Origin: Epiperipatus broadwayi
Taxonomy: Eukaryota > Onychophora > Udeonychophora > Euonychophora > Peripatidae
Reading direction: 5' to 3'
Length of the DNA: 64,000 bases
NCBI GenBank assembly: GCA_028023455.1
Contig: JAQFVV010000037.1
Coordinates: forward strand, 1,922,001 to 1,986,000
Shown here: one piece after another, positions 23,112 to 33,261 of the stretch
Layout of the letters: every line of letters begins with the position of its first letter
Position numbering within the stretch: position 1 is the first letter of the stretch
Position numbers and translations under genes: made by a program
The notes under the pieces: generated by a model
The model's database searches: none
Told to the model about the DNA's origin: nothing
What the model saw: the letters and a program-made list of their open reading frames with translations, nothing else

Positions 23112-23152
23112 TTTCTTGATTAAAAACTATGAAAAAATATAGTCTAAACATT
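23112..23152 (+). ncRNA. Decayed Penelope hammerhead, right arm of PLE1
   Basis: Counterpart of the left-arm motif: CUUGAUUA, then ACUAUG...AUAUAGU (imperfect hairpin), then UAAAC. More decayed than the left copy. Useful mainly as evidence that both arms carried the motif. Confidence 0.35.
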
Positions 23153-23249
23153 TGAATATTTTTTGTACTTTATAATAAATAGTAAATCAAGATTTATAAA
23201 GAAGTTTGCATATGGTTTGTTTTGTATATATAATAAATTAGTGTATTAA

Positions 23250-23868
23250 ACTATGGCACATGGCAAATGGGGGCTACCTTCAGTGACTCATTCCCTTAAT
23301 TAATATATGTTTGGCCAGTGTAACTGCAAGCAAAAAGTTAATATTATACTGATACATATTAAAATATGTGAGCTAAAAATGTAATTTATATCTTCGTATA
23401 TAGCCAAGTTTGAATACATATAATATTCTAACATACTTTTAGCAGTACCACTACATGATAAAAATATATTTTTTTAGAAATATTTTTTTTTATTATTATT
23501 AATTTTTAATGAATCTGTAATGTGTGTTCAAACTTAGCTTATCCATTGATATTTTAATTCAATATAGAAAGTTTTGAAATATAGAAAGTTTTGAATGATT
23601 GCACACTATATCTTAAACAGAATAGTACTGTAATAATAGTAATGAGAGCACATATAATATAGTACATCGCTGATACAAACAGATTCTTTTTCTATCGAAT
23701 AAATATTTTTTATTAGTCCATTTTTGAAGGAAGGATTTTTTTTTAAAAAAAACCCTTTAGAAAAATTATTATAAAATAGGTATATTAACTTTTTGCTTGC
23801 ACTAGTCAAACATAGTAATTAAAGGAATGAATTAATGAAGATGGTATCCAATTATCATGTGCCATAGT
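23250..23868. mobile_element. TTAA-flanked miniature DNA element (piggyBac-like)
   Basis: 619 bp bounded by TTAA on both sides (23246-23249 and 23869-23872). Termini are exact inverted repeats, ACTATGGCACATG and its complement. Inner matches continue for about 100 bp (for example TGCAAGCAAAAAGTTAATAT with ATATTAACTTTTTGCTTGCA). A TTAA target duplication is characteristic of the piggyBac superfamily. No transposase ORF, so it is non-autonomous. It sits inside the right arm of PLE1 and so inserted after that arm existed. Confidence 0.75.
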
Positions 23869-24060
23869 TTAATGCATTATTTCATGTACCCATACATTAT
23901 ATTGTTAAGCTTGTTTCTTTAAGTTTTGCAGATTTTTTTTTTTCTTGTAATGTAATTAGACTAAGATTTAGTTCTAAATAGAAACTGTATTGCTCACAGC
24001 TTTCTTATTTGTGATACACATTTATAATTGAAGTATTGTAAAAAGTAAAAAAAAATCATT

Positions 24061-25049
24061 TTAACCTAGAACTTGACATTTTTAATGATACTTTGGTTAA
24101 ATTTCTATAAAATCTTGTGGGAAATATGTTATACAATAATAAATAATTCAAAAATAAGAATTATATTTCAGAAGTTATAATAAAAACTGAACATTCCCAT
24201 ACATATATGCAGATAATATGTTTAATTTGGATATTTATTCTTTTTTATATTAATTTTTACTTGTATTTCTTTCTTTCCAAGCACACAATAAAAGTATAAT
24301 AGTAGAATTATTTTTTAATTCTATTTTTAAAAAGAGTGTAATACAGTAAATTCATGTAAAATTATCATTTAAATAATACTAGTTATTAAATTTTTTCAAT
24401 ATTGCAATTTTTTTTAGTCATGTAAGCCAACTAAAAAATTCTTAAAAATGGTAATTTGGTTATTGTTCCTATTTTCAGTAAACTCCAAAATATTGTGATT
24501 TTATTTGTTTTATATATATATATTTTTTAGATTTCAAAAATTTATGAAGTTTACATCAAATGCACATAAATTGTATATTTACTAAATGTTATCTATTATG
24601 TGAATATTTTTTATGGATGTAAGCCAAAATAATAATTGTAACCAAGATATTAATGAAAATAAACAAAAATCTTGAGATAAACTTTTGCTAAGAAAAGATG
24701 CAAATTTGATGGTTAATGCTGTGGATAAAAGTGGATGTTATAATTAAATAATTATGTGAAAGTCATGTATTTAGTGGCTAAAAATGCTTTTTTATTATCA
24801 TTTTTATTATAACTCCCAAATACTAAATTTTGTAATAAGCTTTTTTTTTATGTATTATGAATTTATGTATATCACATCATCAAAAGAGTTTTAAAGGTAA
24901 AAAAAAGGGAAAAAAAATTATTAGTTTTTTTTCTAAATTTAAGAAAGATAGCATAAATTAATGTGGAATAAATAGAAAGCAGTAATAATCTTTTGCTATT
25001 GTTTTCCAATAGCTTTGTTGTTGTTTTTTAGATCAATAAATAATAAATA
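24061..25049. other. AT-rich intron, nothing seen
   Basis: No recognisable element between the two Penelope palindromes. Confidence 0.5.
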
Positions 25050-25320
25050 TAATTTATCCAAACTTCAAACACTTTTAGCAAACTTTATTTGTACATACAC
25101 CTACGTTTCGACTGACCTGCAGTCTTCTTCAGAGCTATGATATAATGAACAAAATAAAAAAACAACTATATAATAACACCATAAAAATTTTTTTAAACAA
25201 TAAAAAAAAATATATATATATATTAAAAACCTGAAATAAATAATCAAACCCAAATAAAACAATTAATGTATGTACAAATAAAGTTTGCTAAAAGTGTTTG
25301 AAGTTTGGATAAATTATATT
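25050..25320. mobile_element. Penelope terminal repeat, small palindrome (PLE2)
   Basis: The left part contains TTTATCCAAACTTCAAACAC and ACTTTTAGCAAACTTTATTT. The right part contains their complements, ending ATAAATTATAT. On the left the repeat continues into ACGTTTCGACTGACC and AGTCTTCTTCAGAGC, a signature of Penelope-like terminal repeats, where it is the complement of the hammerhead motif. The inverted arms are about 55 bp and nearly identical, and the interior is AT-rich filler. No protein-coding part remains. Confidence 0.6.
25091..25140 (-). ncRNA. Penelope-type hammerhead with intact core boxes but lost stem I (PLE2)
   Basis: On the - strand CUGAAGA (25132-25126; position 7 is free in the consensus CUGANGA) is followed by a 5-bp hairpin GACUG...CAGUC with loop CAGGU (and one extra A), then GAAA (25109-25106) and ACGUAGGUGUA. 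Both catalytic boxes are preserved. Stem I does not pair well for any choice of cleavage site, so I regard it as a relic. Confidence 0.5.
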
Positions 25321-26705
25321 TATATGATATTGCGGCAAACATAAAGAAAAGTGTGATTTTGGTAATCAATAAATAATATTAAATAATTGTGTTTATTTCA
25401 TATTAAACAAATACAAAAATCATTTTCAATATTCTGACCGTGTAAGATATCTTGAATTATTGTACATAATCTATAGATGAAAGAAAGGCACCAAACTTTT
25501 TAGGGAATTTTTGCATTATTTTTTTTTTTTTATAAATGAAAATATTCTTTATTACTGTAAAATTTTATTTTGATAGTTAAATATCTTTACAATTGAATTT
25601 TAATTGATAAACACAATATTTTTAAAGGGGTGTTAATCATGGCATTTAATATATGTTATTGTATTGAGTTTTTATATAGGATATTTTCTTTTTGAGTATG
25701 CATTTTGATTGAATAAATGAATTGAATAAAATGCATTTCCCCCCCTGATATATATTTAAAAAATATCTTTATTTTACTACATAGCAAAACAAAATATCAA
25801 TATGACATTAAATTTAATATGCATGAGTATAATCTGTTATAATATTATATTTATATTTAAAAATATAATTTTTGTTAAAATCTTTTTGTTTTAAGTCATG
25901 GTATTAATGTAGTAATGACTTAATTATTTGGTTTAAAGAATTTAAAATTAAGGTTGTTCTGTAATCAAATTTGCTACTTCAAATTTGTACTATTTTGCCT
26001 TTTTTTTTAAAACTTATTTTTATCATTTAAAAATAAATTGGATGACAAGATTAAGTACTCTGAAAAAATATTCACATTAGTTTTAGAATTTTATCAAAAG
26101 CTTGTTTACCGTCTTCAATCTTATGGTACTCTCAACTTAATTTTTTCTTGTGACACCCCTATTTATTTATTTTATACATGTATAATGTATAGCTTTATAT
26201 AATTATAAAAAAATTATAATAATGCATTAATTAGTATTAATAAAAAACATTTCTTACAATAAAATGAAATTTTATATAAGTAATACATATTGCTTTTTAG
26301 ATGAATATTTAAAATTAAAACATAAAGAATAGAAAGTGATGCATTCTGGATTGACATAAAAGACAAATATTCTCAAGTTGCAAAAGAAAGTCAGTTATAT
26401 TGCTATAGTATTCTATTATTTATGGAAATTAGGTTTCTGCATTAACAAGTAATAAAAATAGCAAAAGAGAGGATTCAGTTAAAGAAGTGAGACTATGTCT
26501 GTAATATTTTACCCAATGTCAAAAACGTCTATGAATTACATCAAGCTCAAATATCACATTAACTAAATATAATGCAATATTTGAGCTTTATGTAATTTTT
26601 GGCAAAATGTTAGAAAATTATACTTTCATCTTTCTTAACTGATTTTAGTCTCTTTTGTTATTTTTAATATTTGTTAATGTAGAAAAATATAGTTTGTCTT
26701 AATTA
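25321..26705. other. AT-rich intron, nothing seen
   Basis: No recognisable element or exon. Contains a short poly-C run near 25740. Confidence 0.5.
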
Positions 26706-27154
26706 GTGATTCTCAACATTTTTTTTGCCCATAGCCCCCTTTGGTGATGCCCCAGGTTTCTTTATGTTTTCATACCGTAAAAGTAAAATTATAATTTGAT
26801 AATCATTTTTGTTCAAATTTACAGACCATTTTATTATATTTTTTAAACAAACATACAAAGTATATAATATTAGAAAGGATTAAAGGAAGCATAATTTTAG
26901 AAAGTAATTTTTATTCATAATATATTACAAAACATTTTATACAAACACAATCTAAATTCTTACATAATTTTTGAATTGAAAAAACACAAATATTTGTATA
27001 AGAATAAATAAGAATGAATATAAATATAATATTTTTAACGTGAACCTTCCAGTTGATGAGATTTAGTAAGCGCTTATCAATTTTAAGTTCAAATGATGCT
27101 AACATTAATCTGAGATAGTCTCTTCACAATATCAAATGATTTCTCTCTTTGGTT

Positions 27155-27638
27155 ACAGCTGTTTAAAATCTGATTGGCTGTCTAAGAGACAACAGTAGGC
27201 GCATGTGAAAGACTAGCAATCTTTCAATTATTACTAATTTAATAACAACATGCGATTTAGACAAATGTTATTTACATATGTTGCTGATAAATTATATTAA
27301 CATCTAGAAAATTGCGGTGTAGTAAATCTAAGATTTCGCGCTGTAATATTGTAAATTAAAAACTCAGTGAGTAATAAATGAATATGTTTCTATCTTCAAG
27401 CTTTCAGGCCAAGATGCTTAAGACTGGCTTATATATATAAAAAGTTAAGTAGGGAAAAGATTGGTATCATCCTTTTCTTATCAAAATCTCTGTCATATGT
27501 CAAGGCCTGATCGTTCTTAAGACAGCTGTTTAAAATCTGATTGGCTGTCTGAGAGACAACGGTAGGCGCATGTGAAAGACTAGCAATCTTTCAATTATTA
27601 CTAATTTAATAACAACATGCGATTTAGACAAATGTTAT
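27155..27638. repeat. Near-identical 117-bp direct duplication, 367 bp apart
   Basis: Copies 27155-27271 and 27522-27638 start ACAGCTGTTTAAAATCTG and differ at only two positions by eye. The 250 bp between them is unique. Identity far above that of the surrounding decayed transposon implies a recent event. Confidence 0.85.
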
Positions 27639-27846
27639 AAAACTCTAGTAAAACCACATTTAAACAAATTCGATGTTGGAAATAGTTCAATAAATAATTG
27701 AGCTTGTTCACTATGTATTGAATATTGGTCTGCAATTTTAGAATTGATCCAAAAACTATCCTCGTTATGACCTGAGCTGAATTATCATTTTGTAGCTTGT
27801 TGACATCCTCTTGGAGTGTAATATCTACATTGAATGCATCTATTAC

Positions 27847-28800
27847 TTAATCTGGAATATTCATTTCCAAAATATCATAAAATTGAGTTTCCATCTCATA
27901 TAATTTTTTAAGATGTTTATCATCTGTTATTCCTATGTTTTCAGATTCAAGTGAGAGAAAATGAAAAAATTCACATGCAATGTTCTTCCAAAAAATCTTG
28001 AGTTTAATCAGAAAAGCTTGAATGTTTTCTTTTGTTGTTTTGAGGTTACTGTTTCTTCCCTGTAACTGCTTTTTAACAACATTTAATTTCATGAAATAAC
28101 TAATAAGTTCCGTATATCATTTTTGAAGTTGATAATCTAACTTCAGAAATTCTTCTATTCCAAATGGTAACAAAACATCTTAAGACAATTTGCCTTTCGA
28201 TAACTATTTCACTTCTGTATGTAGAAATGTTTAAATTCCTTATCATTATCTTCACAAAATTTTTTGAAATAAATGATCTTGAAGTTTATTAATAGTTTTT
28301 AGTGTATCATACAATCACCCTCTTAATTTTTTGCAATCAAATGCGATCTATGAATTACAGTGAATGCAGGAAATTCTAGGTGATGGTTTTTTAAAAGATG
28401 CAACATATCCTTTTTATTTATCTGTGATGGACACCAGCACCATTTGTAGTACAGGCAATTATATTTCCTAATGTAATATTTTTTTTTTTTGAAAAATAGA
28501 TTCTCTTGCGGTGTCCATTATAAGTAAATTAGTAATATGCATTTCTTTGATGAGTTGGTTATCTCTCATAAACCTAATGTACTCCAAAAGAAGTGTTTCA
28601 TTACCAAAGTTGATTCATTTATTTGTAAAGCAAACTACTTTCAATTCAGCAACAAATTGCTTTTCCACAATGGTTGCCATTTCGTTGATGCGCTTTGGTA
28701 TTGAAGAATTATTTAAAGGTACACATTCAGTTATTTCACATGCATTTAGATTCATAACAGTAGATACTACAACATTGTTGAAATAATCAGTCTCCTAATA
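27847..28800 (-). pseudogene. Decayed hAT transposase (ZBED5/ZMYM6/SCAND3 type)
   Basis: N-terminal side: VPLNNSSIPKRINEMATIVE then KQFVAELK, matching the L-S-N-x-T-[IV]-x-R-R-I-x-x-M-A-x-x-VE block of this family. Next come ETLLLEYIRFMRDNQLIKEM and RESIF, and a CTTNGAG remnant of the usual C-T-D-G-A-P motif. C-terminal side (28092-27847): KLNVVKKQLQGRNSNL, QAFLIKLKIFWKN and FFHFLSLES, matching the LN-x-x-LQG-x-x ... AF-x-x-KL-x-x-W region. Several stops and frameshifts interrupt it. The family moves DNA by cut and paste and has been domesticated in vertebrates, but this copy is clearly dead. Confidence 0.7.
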
Positions 28801-28990
28801 GTGTGAGGTTTCCTTGCTTTAGCAATTCTGATATTTCATGGTACCAATAAACTTTTATCCAATAATAACAGATTTTTTCAATAAAAAAATTGCTTTATTG
28901 TTGTAGTCTTTTGAAAATGATCGTGAAGTTTTTTGAAATCCAGTAGTTTGTCCTTTTTAATTGACACGCTTAACTAGCAATTGATTCCAC

Positions 28991-29840
28991 AATTTTTATG
29001 GTTTTATGCTGTCGTTTGTCAATGTATTATTACATATTAAACTTATGAGAATATGTGAATTTTGTAATGATGGAATAAAATCATAAGCAAAATATTCCAA
29101 GGAGAATACTGTTGATATTTTTTCTGCATTTAAAGAAATTATTAACCGGAAATGAAATTATAAAATGTATTCTTACACTCTAAAAAAAAATCAAAATCAA
29201 AACTTAAGTTATTGATTATATATAATCATGGAATTTTGAAATCCTAAATTTTTTTTTATAGAAAACAAAATATCCACTAATGCCTATACTGGTGTAGTGC
29301 AATTTTGTATTAAGAAAGGTAATATTTCTATATAAAAAAAGCTATAAACAGCAAATATGTTGTTCCACAACACAATGTATATTTAATAATAAATATATTC
29401 ATTTTTTAAATTTTAAATCTTAACATTAAAAGTAATTTTTTAATTGGTAACTTTTAAAAATATATTAAATACTATTATCTAAAATGAAAACATTAATAAT
29501 TAGTAGTAAAACTTTTCTCAATATTTTGTTTTGAAGGGAAAAAAGATTTATATACCAAAATTAAAATTATATGAAATTGAAACATTCATTATACTAAATT
29601 TAATAATTACAATAATATATATATATAAGAAAACAAATATTTGTAGTTAATAATCTTATTTACAGAGGATACAAATAGATTTATATTAATACATTTGCCA
29701 AGATTCAAACTAAATATATTGTCAATAATTCATATAAAATTTAATAAATACAATTAATCCCTATTCAGACAATAAAACAAAATTTAAAAAATGAAATTAA
29801 AAACAAAAAATTTGTATTAAAATTTTAATATTTCTTCAAC
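28991..29840. other. AT-rich intron, nothing seen
   Basis: Possibly includes the undetected second end of the hAT relic. No motif found. Confidence 0.4.
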
Positions 29841-29948
29841 TTTTTTTTTTCCATATGTCATAGCATCGACCAGGATGCGAACCCACAACCGTCTGCAATC
29901 AATTACTTGCTTGCAAGGCAACTGCGATGACCTCTCGGCTAACAACGC
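29841..29948 (-). mobile_element. tRNA-derived SINE, copy 1
   Basis: On the - strand it starts near GTTAGCCGAGAGGTCATCG (A-box-like), continues through TTGCCTTGCAAGCAAGTAAT and reaches GGTTCGCATCC, close to the tRNA B-box consensus GGTTCGAATCC. It ends in an A-run (plus-strand T-run at about 29841-29850). About 108 bp. The same sequence occurs at 47868-47975. RNA polymerase III would transcribe it; mobilisation would need a LINE partner. No clear target duplication here. Confidence 0.7.
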
Positions 29949-31735
29949 TTGACATGATTACATTACATTGTTTCATTTTCTGGTTAAAATTACAAAATGA
30001 TTAATATTGTAAGCATACTGTAGTAAAATATCTATTTCAGTTTTAACAGCTGCATTTTGTTCTAATTTTTATGTTATATCTTATTTTTCAATTATTCTTA
30101 AAGATATGATTGATCATTTAAAATTGTTTGCGTTCTGATGAGTGCTTTTTTTTATAGAATGCAATTTTTTTGAGAAATAGAAATATTACTTTGGCAATTC
30201 AGCAAATTTAAAAGATGTTTTCTTATCCAATATATTACGTACAAAATCAACTATATTGTATGACTGTTTTAAGATTATAAGCATGATAATGTAATATTCT
30301 GATGGTACTGATCAGTGGCAATGTGCAGTTTTTAAACTTAAAATATGTGCTATATATATATATATGTTGAAATCATAACTTTAAGCTTTAATTCGGTTCC
30401 AATTCATGTTCATATTAGCACAGAATTAATTAGAAATAGTCACTAATTTTATGTATGATATATGAAAATATATTCTTTTTGATGTGGCCAATATTTTGAT
30501 ATTTATTTTTTGTTACCGCCGTTGAAAAAGATTATGGTCTTTGGTGAGAAACATGGTCTAAATAATTAGTAGAAATAAGTAATGTTTTCTTTTGCAATTT
30601 GAAGATATTTGTGTTTTATGTCAGTCCTTCTAGAAAGGCATCACTTGTTATTTCTTTAAGTTTAATTTTAAATATCTAAAAGCACATATAGCACTGCTCA
30701 TCATTATATTTCATGTCAATTCTGAAATGTCATTATAGCATTGTAGTTGAATTGCACTGATCTATATTATTATTTTTTAATAGAATAGAACCAAAATTGT
30801 TTATAAGAATTTTTGTTAATCTATAGTTCATACTTTTTCCCAATAAAGTATACAGTTAATGAATAAAAATATTTTTCTTTTCCAGATGTAAATATGTTAA
30901 ATAGCATGTTTTTATTTGGTAAGGAAATGTATGAACATTTTAATGTAACAAATATTAACTTACTGTGTAAAATAATTCTTATTTGGAAGAATTTGTTTGT
31001 AAAATGACACTAATGTAAATTGTCCAAATCCCATATTTATCATATAACTGTCGAAATTATTTTCTTTAAAAGTTTTAAGTTATATTTAGTTTGATTTTTT
31101 ATTTAGTATAATCATTGTATTAATGAGGTAATGATTATTGGTGATTTAAAAAAATATAAATATATAATTATCATGTCAAAAGATTTTTATGATGGTAATA
31201 AAAAAAATCAGATGTGAAGTCTCTTAAGTAATTTTTGTTAATTAAATGAAAGTAATTAAATTCAAATGTCTATTAGCATTTTGTTTTATAGTGCATACTT
31301 TCATAGACCATAAAAACTGTAGTTTGTATTATATATTAAAAATATATAGAGAGCCTGTTTTTATAGATAAAATTTGATTATCTACATTTTATGTTTTATT
31401 TTCGGACTATTTTAAATGAAATGAAAAAAAAAGTACATTAGATAATTTGAACAGTATATAATAAGCAACAGAAAATCATAACTGACTTATCTTTATCAGT
31501 TTTGTCCCTACAGGTACTTAAATATAAAAGTTTTTTGAGGAAAAAAAACAAAAATTATATCAAGATTGTATTTGTAGAGCTATCATCTTCCTAAATACAA
31601 TTTAAAAAAGGGATTTTAGTAATTTTTTTTCCCCCTTCAGTTTGTTATGAATTTATTTAAGTGAGCTAAAAGACAATCACCTTTAAAAAAGATGAAATAG
31701 AAGGGACGCGGGGGGATAATAAAACTGTATTCTGT
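29949..31735. other. AT-rich intron, nothing seen
   Basis: Only a short (TA)n tract near 30350-30364. A CTGATGAGTGC near 30136 lacks the rest of a hammerhead. Confidence 0.5.
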
Positions 31736-31973
31736 AAATGAATAATACTACTGTAGTGTAATTTTTATCACACCATTCTCATGTGAGATGGTAGGGACTG
31801 GTTTCTATATGCTTTTAAACCTTGTGGAGAGATGTTATCATAAACATACGACCAAAGATTAATGTAGAGATGTGATTCCCAAGATTCACATTTCGTTCTG
31901 AACCAGCACTCATCAGTTATCCCAGATCACATTCTCTTACATATATCTTTATCATTGTCCATTATATATTGTA
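31736..31973 (-). mobile_element. Hammerhead-bearing repeat family B, single partial copy
   Basis: Shares with the 38.6-39.4 kb copies the blocks TCACACCATTCT, GGGACTGGTTTCTAT, CATAAACATACGACC, AGATTAATGTAGAGATG and CCAGCACTCATCAG. It is oriented on the - strand. Unlike all other hammerhead loci in the window, no inverted partner was found nearby. Confidence 0.65.
31871..31931 (-). ncRNA. Hammerhead ribozyme fold, family B copy B1
   Basis: On the - strand outer stem I is a perfect 6 bp: UGUGAU (31931-31926) with AUCACA (31876-31871). Inner stem I keeps AA/UU plus a G-U pair. The core CUGAUGA (31916-31910) is intact. Stem II is GUGCUG-GUU-CAGAAC (31909-31895) with one mismatch, GAAA (31894-31891) is intact, stem III is 2 bp closed by a GUGA tetraloop, and the cleavage triplet AUC ends at 31883. 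All catalytic residues fit the consensus. The weak inner stem I is the main doubt about activity. Confidence 0.75.
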
Positions 31974-32259
31974 ACCTTTTGATTGGTTATCCATGGTAGT
32001 AATAGAATATAAAACATATAACTCCAAAATTTAAAATTGAGATAATAGTAATGCTATAAATTTTGATATAACATGAATAAATGACTTAATACATAAAGAT
32101 TAAAGAATTCTGTGATTTAATAACCATCTTTATTTATAATCATTTATATTATAATCCACTATATAATTTTAATACGATAGTTGCCAATCCAAATAAACAT
32201 CGTTACTTTAAATTTGGCTTTAATTTATTTTTATACAATGTTACTTTAAAAGCTAAATA

Positions 32260-33261
32260 CACTTGGTTCTCATTTTATGCGGTAGATAGGTTCCACAGAA
32301 AACCCGCATTAAAAAAAATCGCACAAAAAGACTTGATTTACCTTGAAAAATAGGGGATAGGGTCTGTAATTTTAAGAATTTGCATAAAAGCAAAGCAACA
32401 AGAAAAAATTACTTTAAAATTCGCATTAAAAAAATAAGTAAATAAAGTATGACTAATAAAACATATCAAATATTTGAAGAAAATTGGTACAAGACAAACT
32501 TTTTTTACCTTTTTTTTTATTAACTACAGTATTTAATTTGACATTTTTTCATACGTATTTTAATCATTATCGCTATTTTTGAATGTGTGGTTCGTTTGTA
32601 AACTGGTAAGAAATCAGATTCATCGATGTGATGTAATGTAGCTTCTCCTTGAACGAAGTCAAGAATCAGCAATTATGCCCAGAGAAACTTGTTAGTCACT
32701 TTATTTTTCATTCCCCACTCTTAAGTTTTCCTATATTCTGCTCCATCCCTTTTACACAACTAGTGACAATTTCAGTCTTGTGCTGTGTTAATGGTTTTCT
32801 GTTGACAACTGATTTTTTACAACGGAAATAAATTTTAAATGTTCACATTTTGTTTCTATATTAAAAAAATGAGATTGCAATCAAAACAAAAAGATTATAC
32901 ATTATCATTAGAAATATTTTCAGTTTATAAAATCAGTAAAATCTTCGCTATTTATTTTAAAAATCTACATTATTTATTTCAGTTATACTTAACAAAATAC
33001 GTTTTAAAAGTTTAAAATTTTTGAATATTTATTGCGATATTTTTATATGTAAGTATAAATCTATTATTATTATTTACTCATTAGTATAAGTAGGTTTTTT
33101 TTTTTTTAAAAAAAAGTATTTCAAGTCAAAATAAGTTATTAAAAATTTAAATTTCTTGATATCTAATAAATATAGTGAAATATGAAAAATATTAAGAAGA
33201 AACATGAATCGTATGACTTCAAAATTGCATTAAAATAATCCGCATAAAACGAACCTAGGTG
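32260..33261 (+). mobile_element. TA-flanked DNA element, copy 1 (Tc1/mariner-like MITE)
   Basis: Termini CACTTGGTTCTC at the left and GAACCTAGGTG at the right are diverged inverted repeats, flanked by TA on both sides (32258-32259 and 33262-33263). Interior matches copies at 58717-59585 and 61845-62795 (for example AGATAGGTTCC near the left end). TA target sites point to the Tc1/mariner superfamily. No transposase. About 1.0 kb including a nested insertion at 32624-32753. This is the most diverged of the three copies. Confidence 0.75.
32624..32753. mobile_element. Nested short repeat S inside the TA element
   Basis: About 130 bp containing GCTTCTCCTTGAACGAAG, TCAAGAATCAGCAATTATGC and CCACTCTTAAG. 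It also occurs within the hAT-type element at 50884-51118. It is missing from the corresponding point of the 61845 copy, which reads through from CAGATTCTTCAC to CAACTAGTG. It behaves like an independent SINE-sized insertion of unknown class. Confidence 0.55.

Larger units (their letters stand above)
20815..24060. mobile_element. Penelope-like element, large inverted pair (PLE1)
   Basis: The left arm (about 20815-22125, - orientation) is reverse-complementary to the right arm (about 22190-24060, + orientation). Matches run from the outer end (CACAAATAAGAAAGCT with AGCTTTCTTATTTGTG) to the centre (AATTCTAACATCCAT with ATGGATGTTAGAATT). Each arm holds a GIY-YIG-type endonuclease relic and a decayed hammerhead-like hairpin, both hallmarks of Penelope-like retroelements. 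Only the 3' part of the coding region is present. The right arm is interrupted by a TTAA-flanked insertion (23250-23868). Arms are diverged, so the arrangement is old. Confidence 0.75.
26706..28990 (-). mobile_element. hAT transposon relic (ZBED5/SCAND3-like transposase)
   Basis: The left edge has AGTGATTCTCAACATT followed by GCCCATAGCCCCCTTTGG, closely resembling the CAGTGGTTCTCAACC end seen in many hAT (Charlie-type) elements. A - strand transposase relic runs from about 28800 to 27847. The opposite terminus was not found. A 117-bp internal duplication (27155 and 27522) lies between the terminus and the coding part. Confidence 0.6.

Noticed and set aside
28511-28786. 91-residue + strand frame
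   Set aside because: It is the antisense shadow of the hAT transposase relic, which gives clear family motifs on the - strand.
30130-30160. CTGATGAGTGC resembling the family B core
   Set aside because: It runs into a poly-T tract; no stem II, GAAA box or stem I follows.
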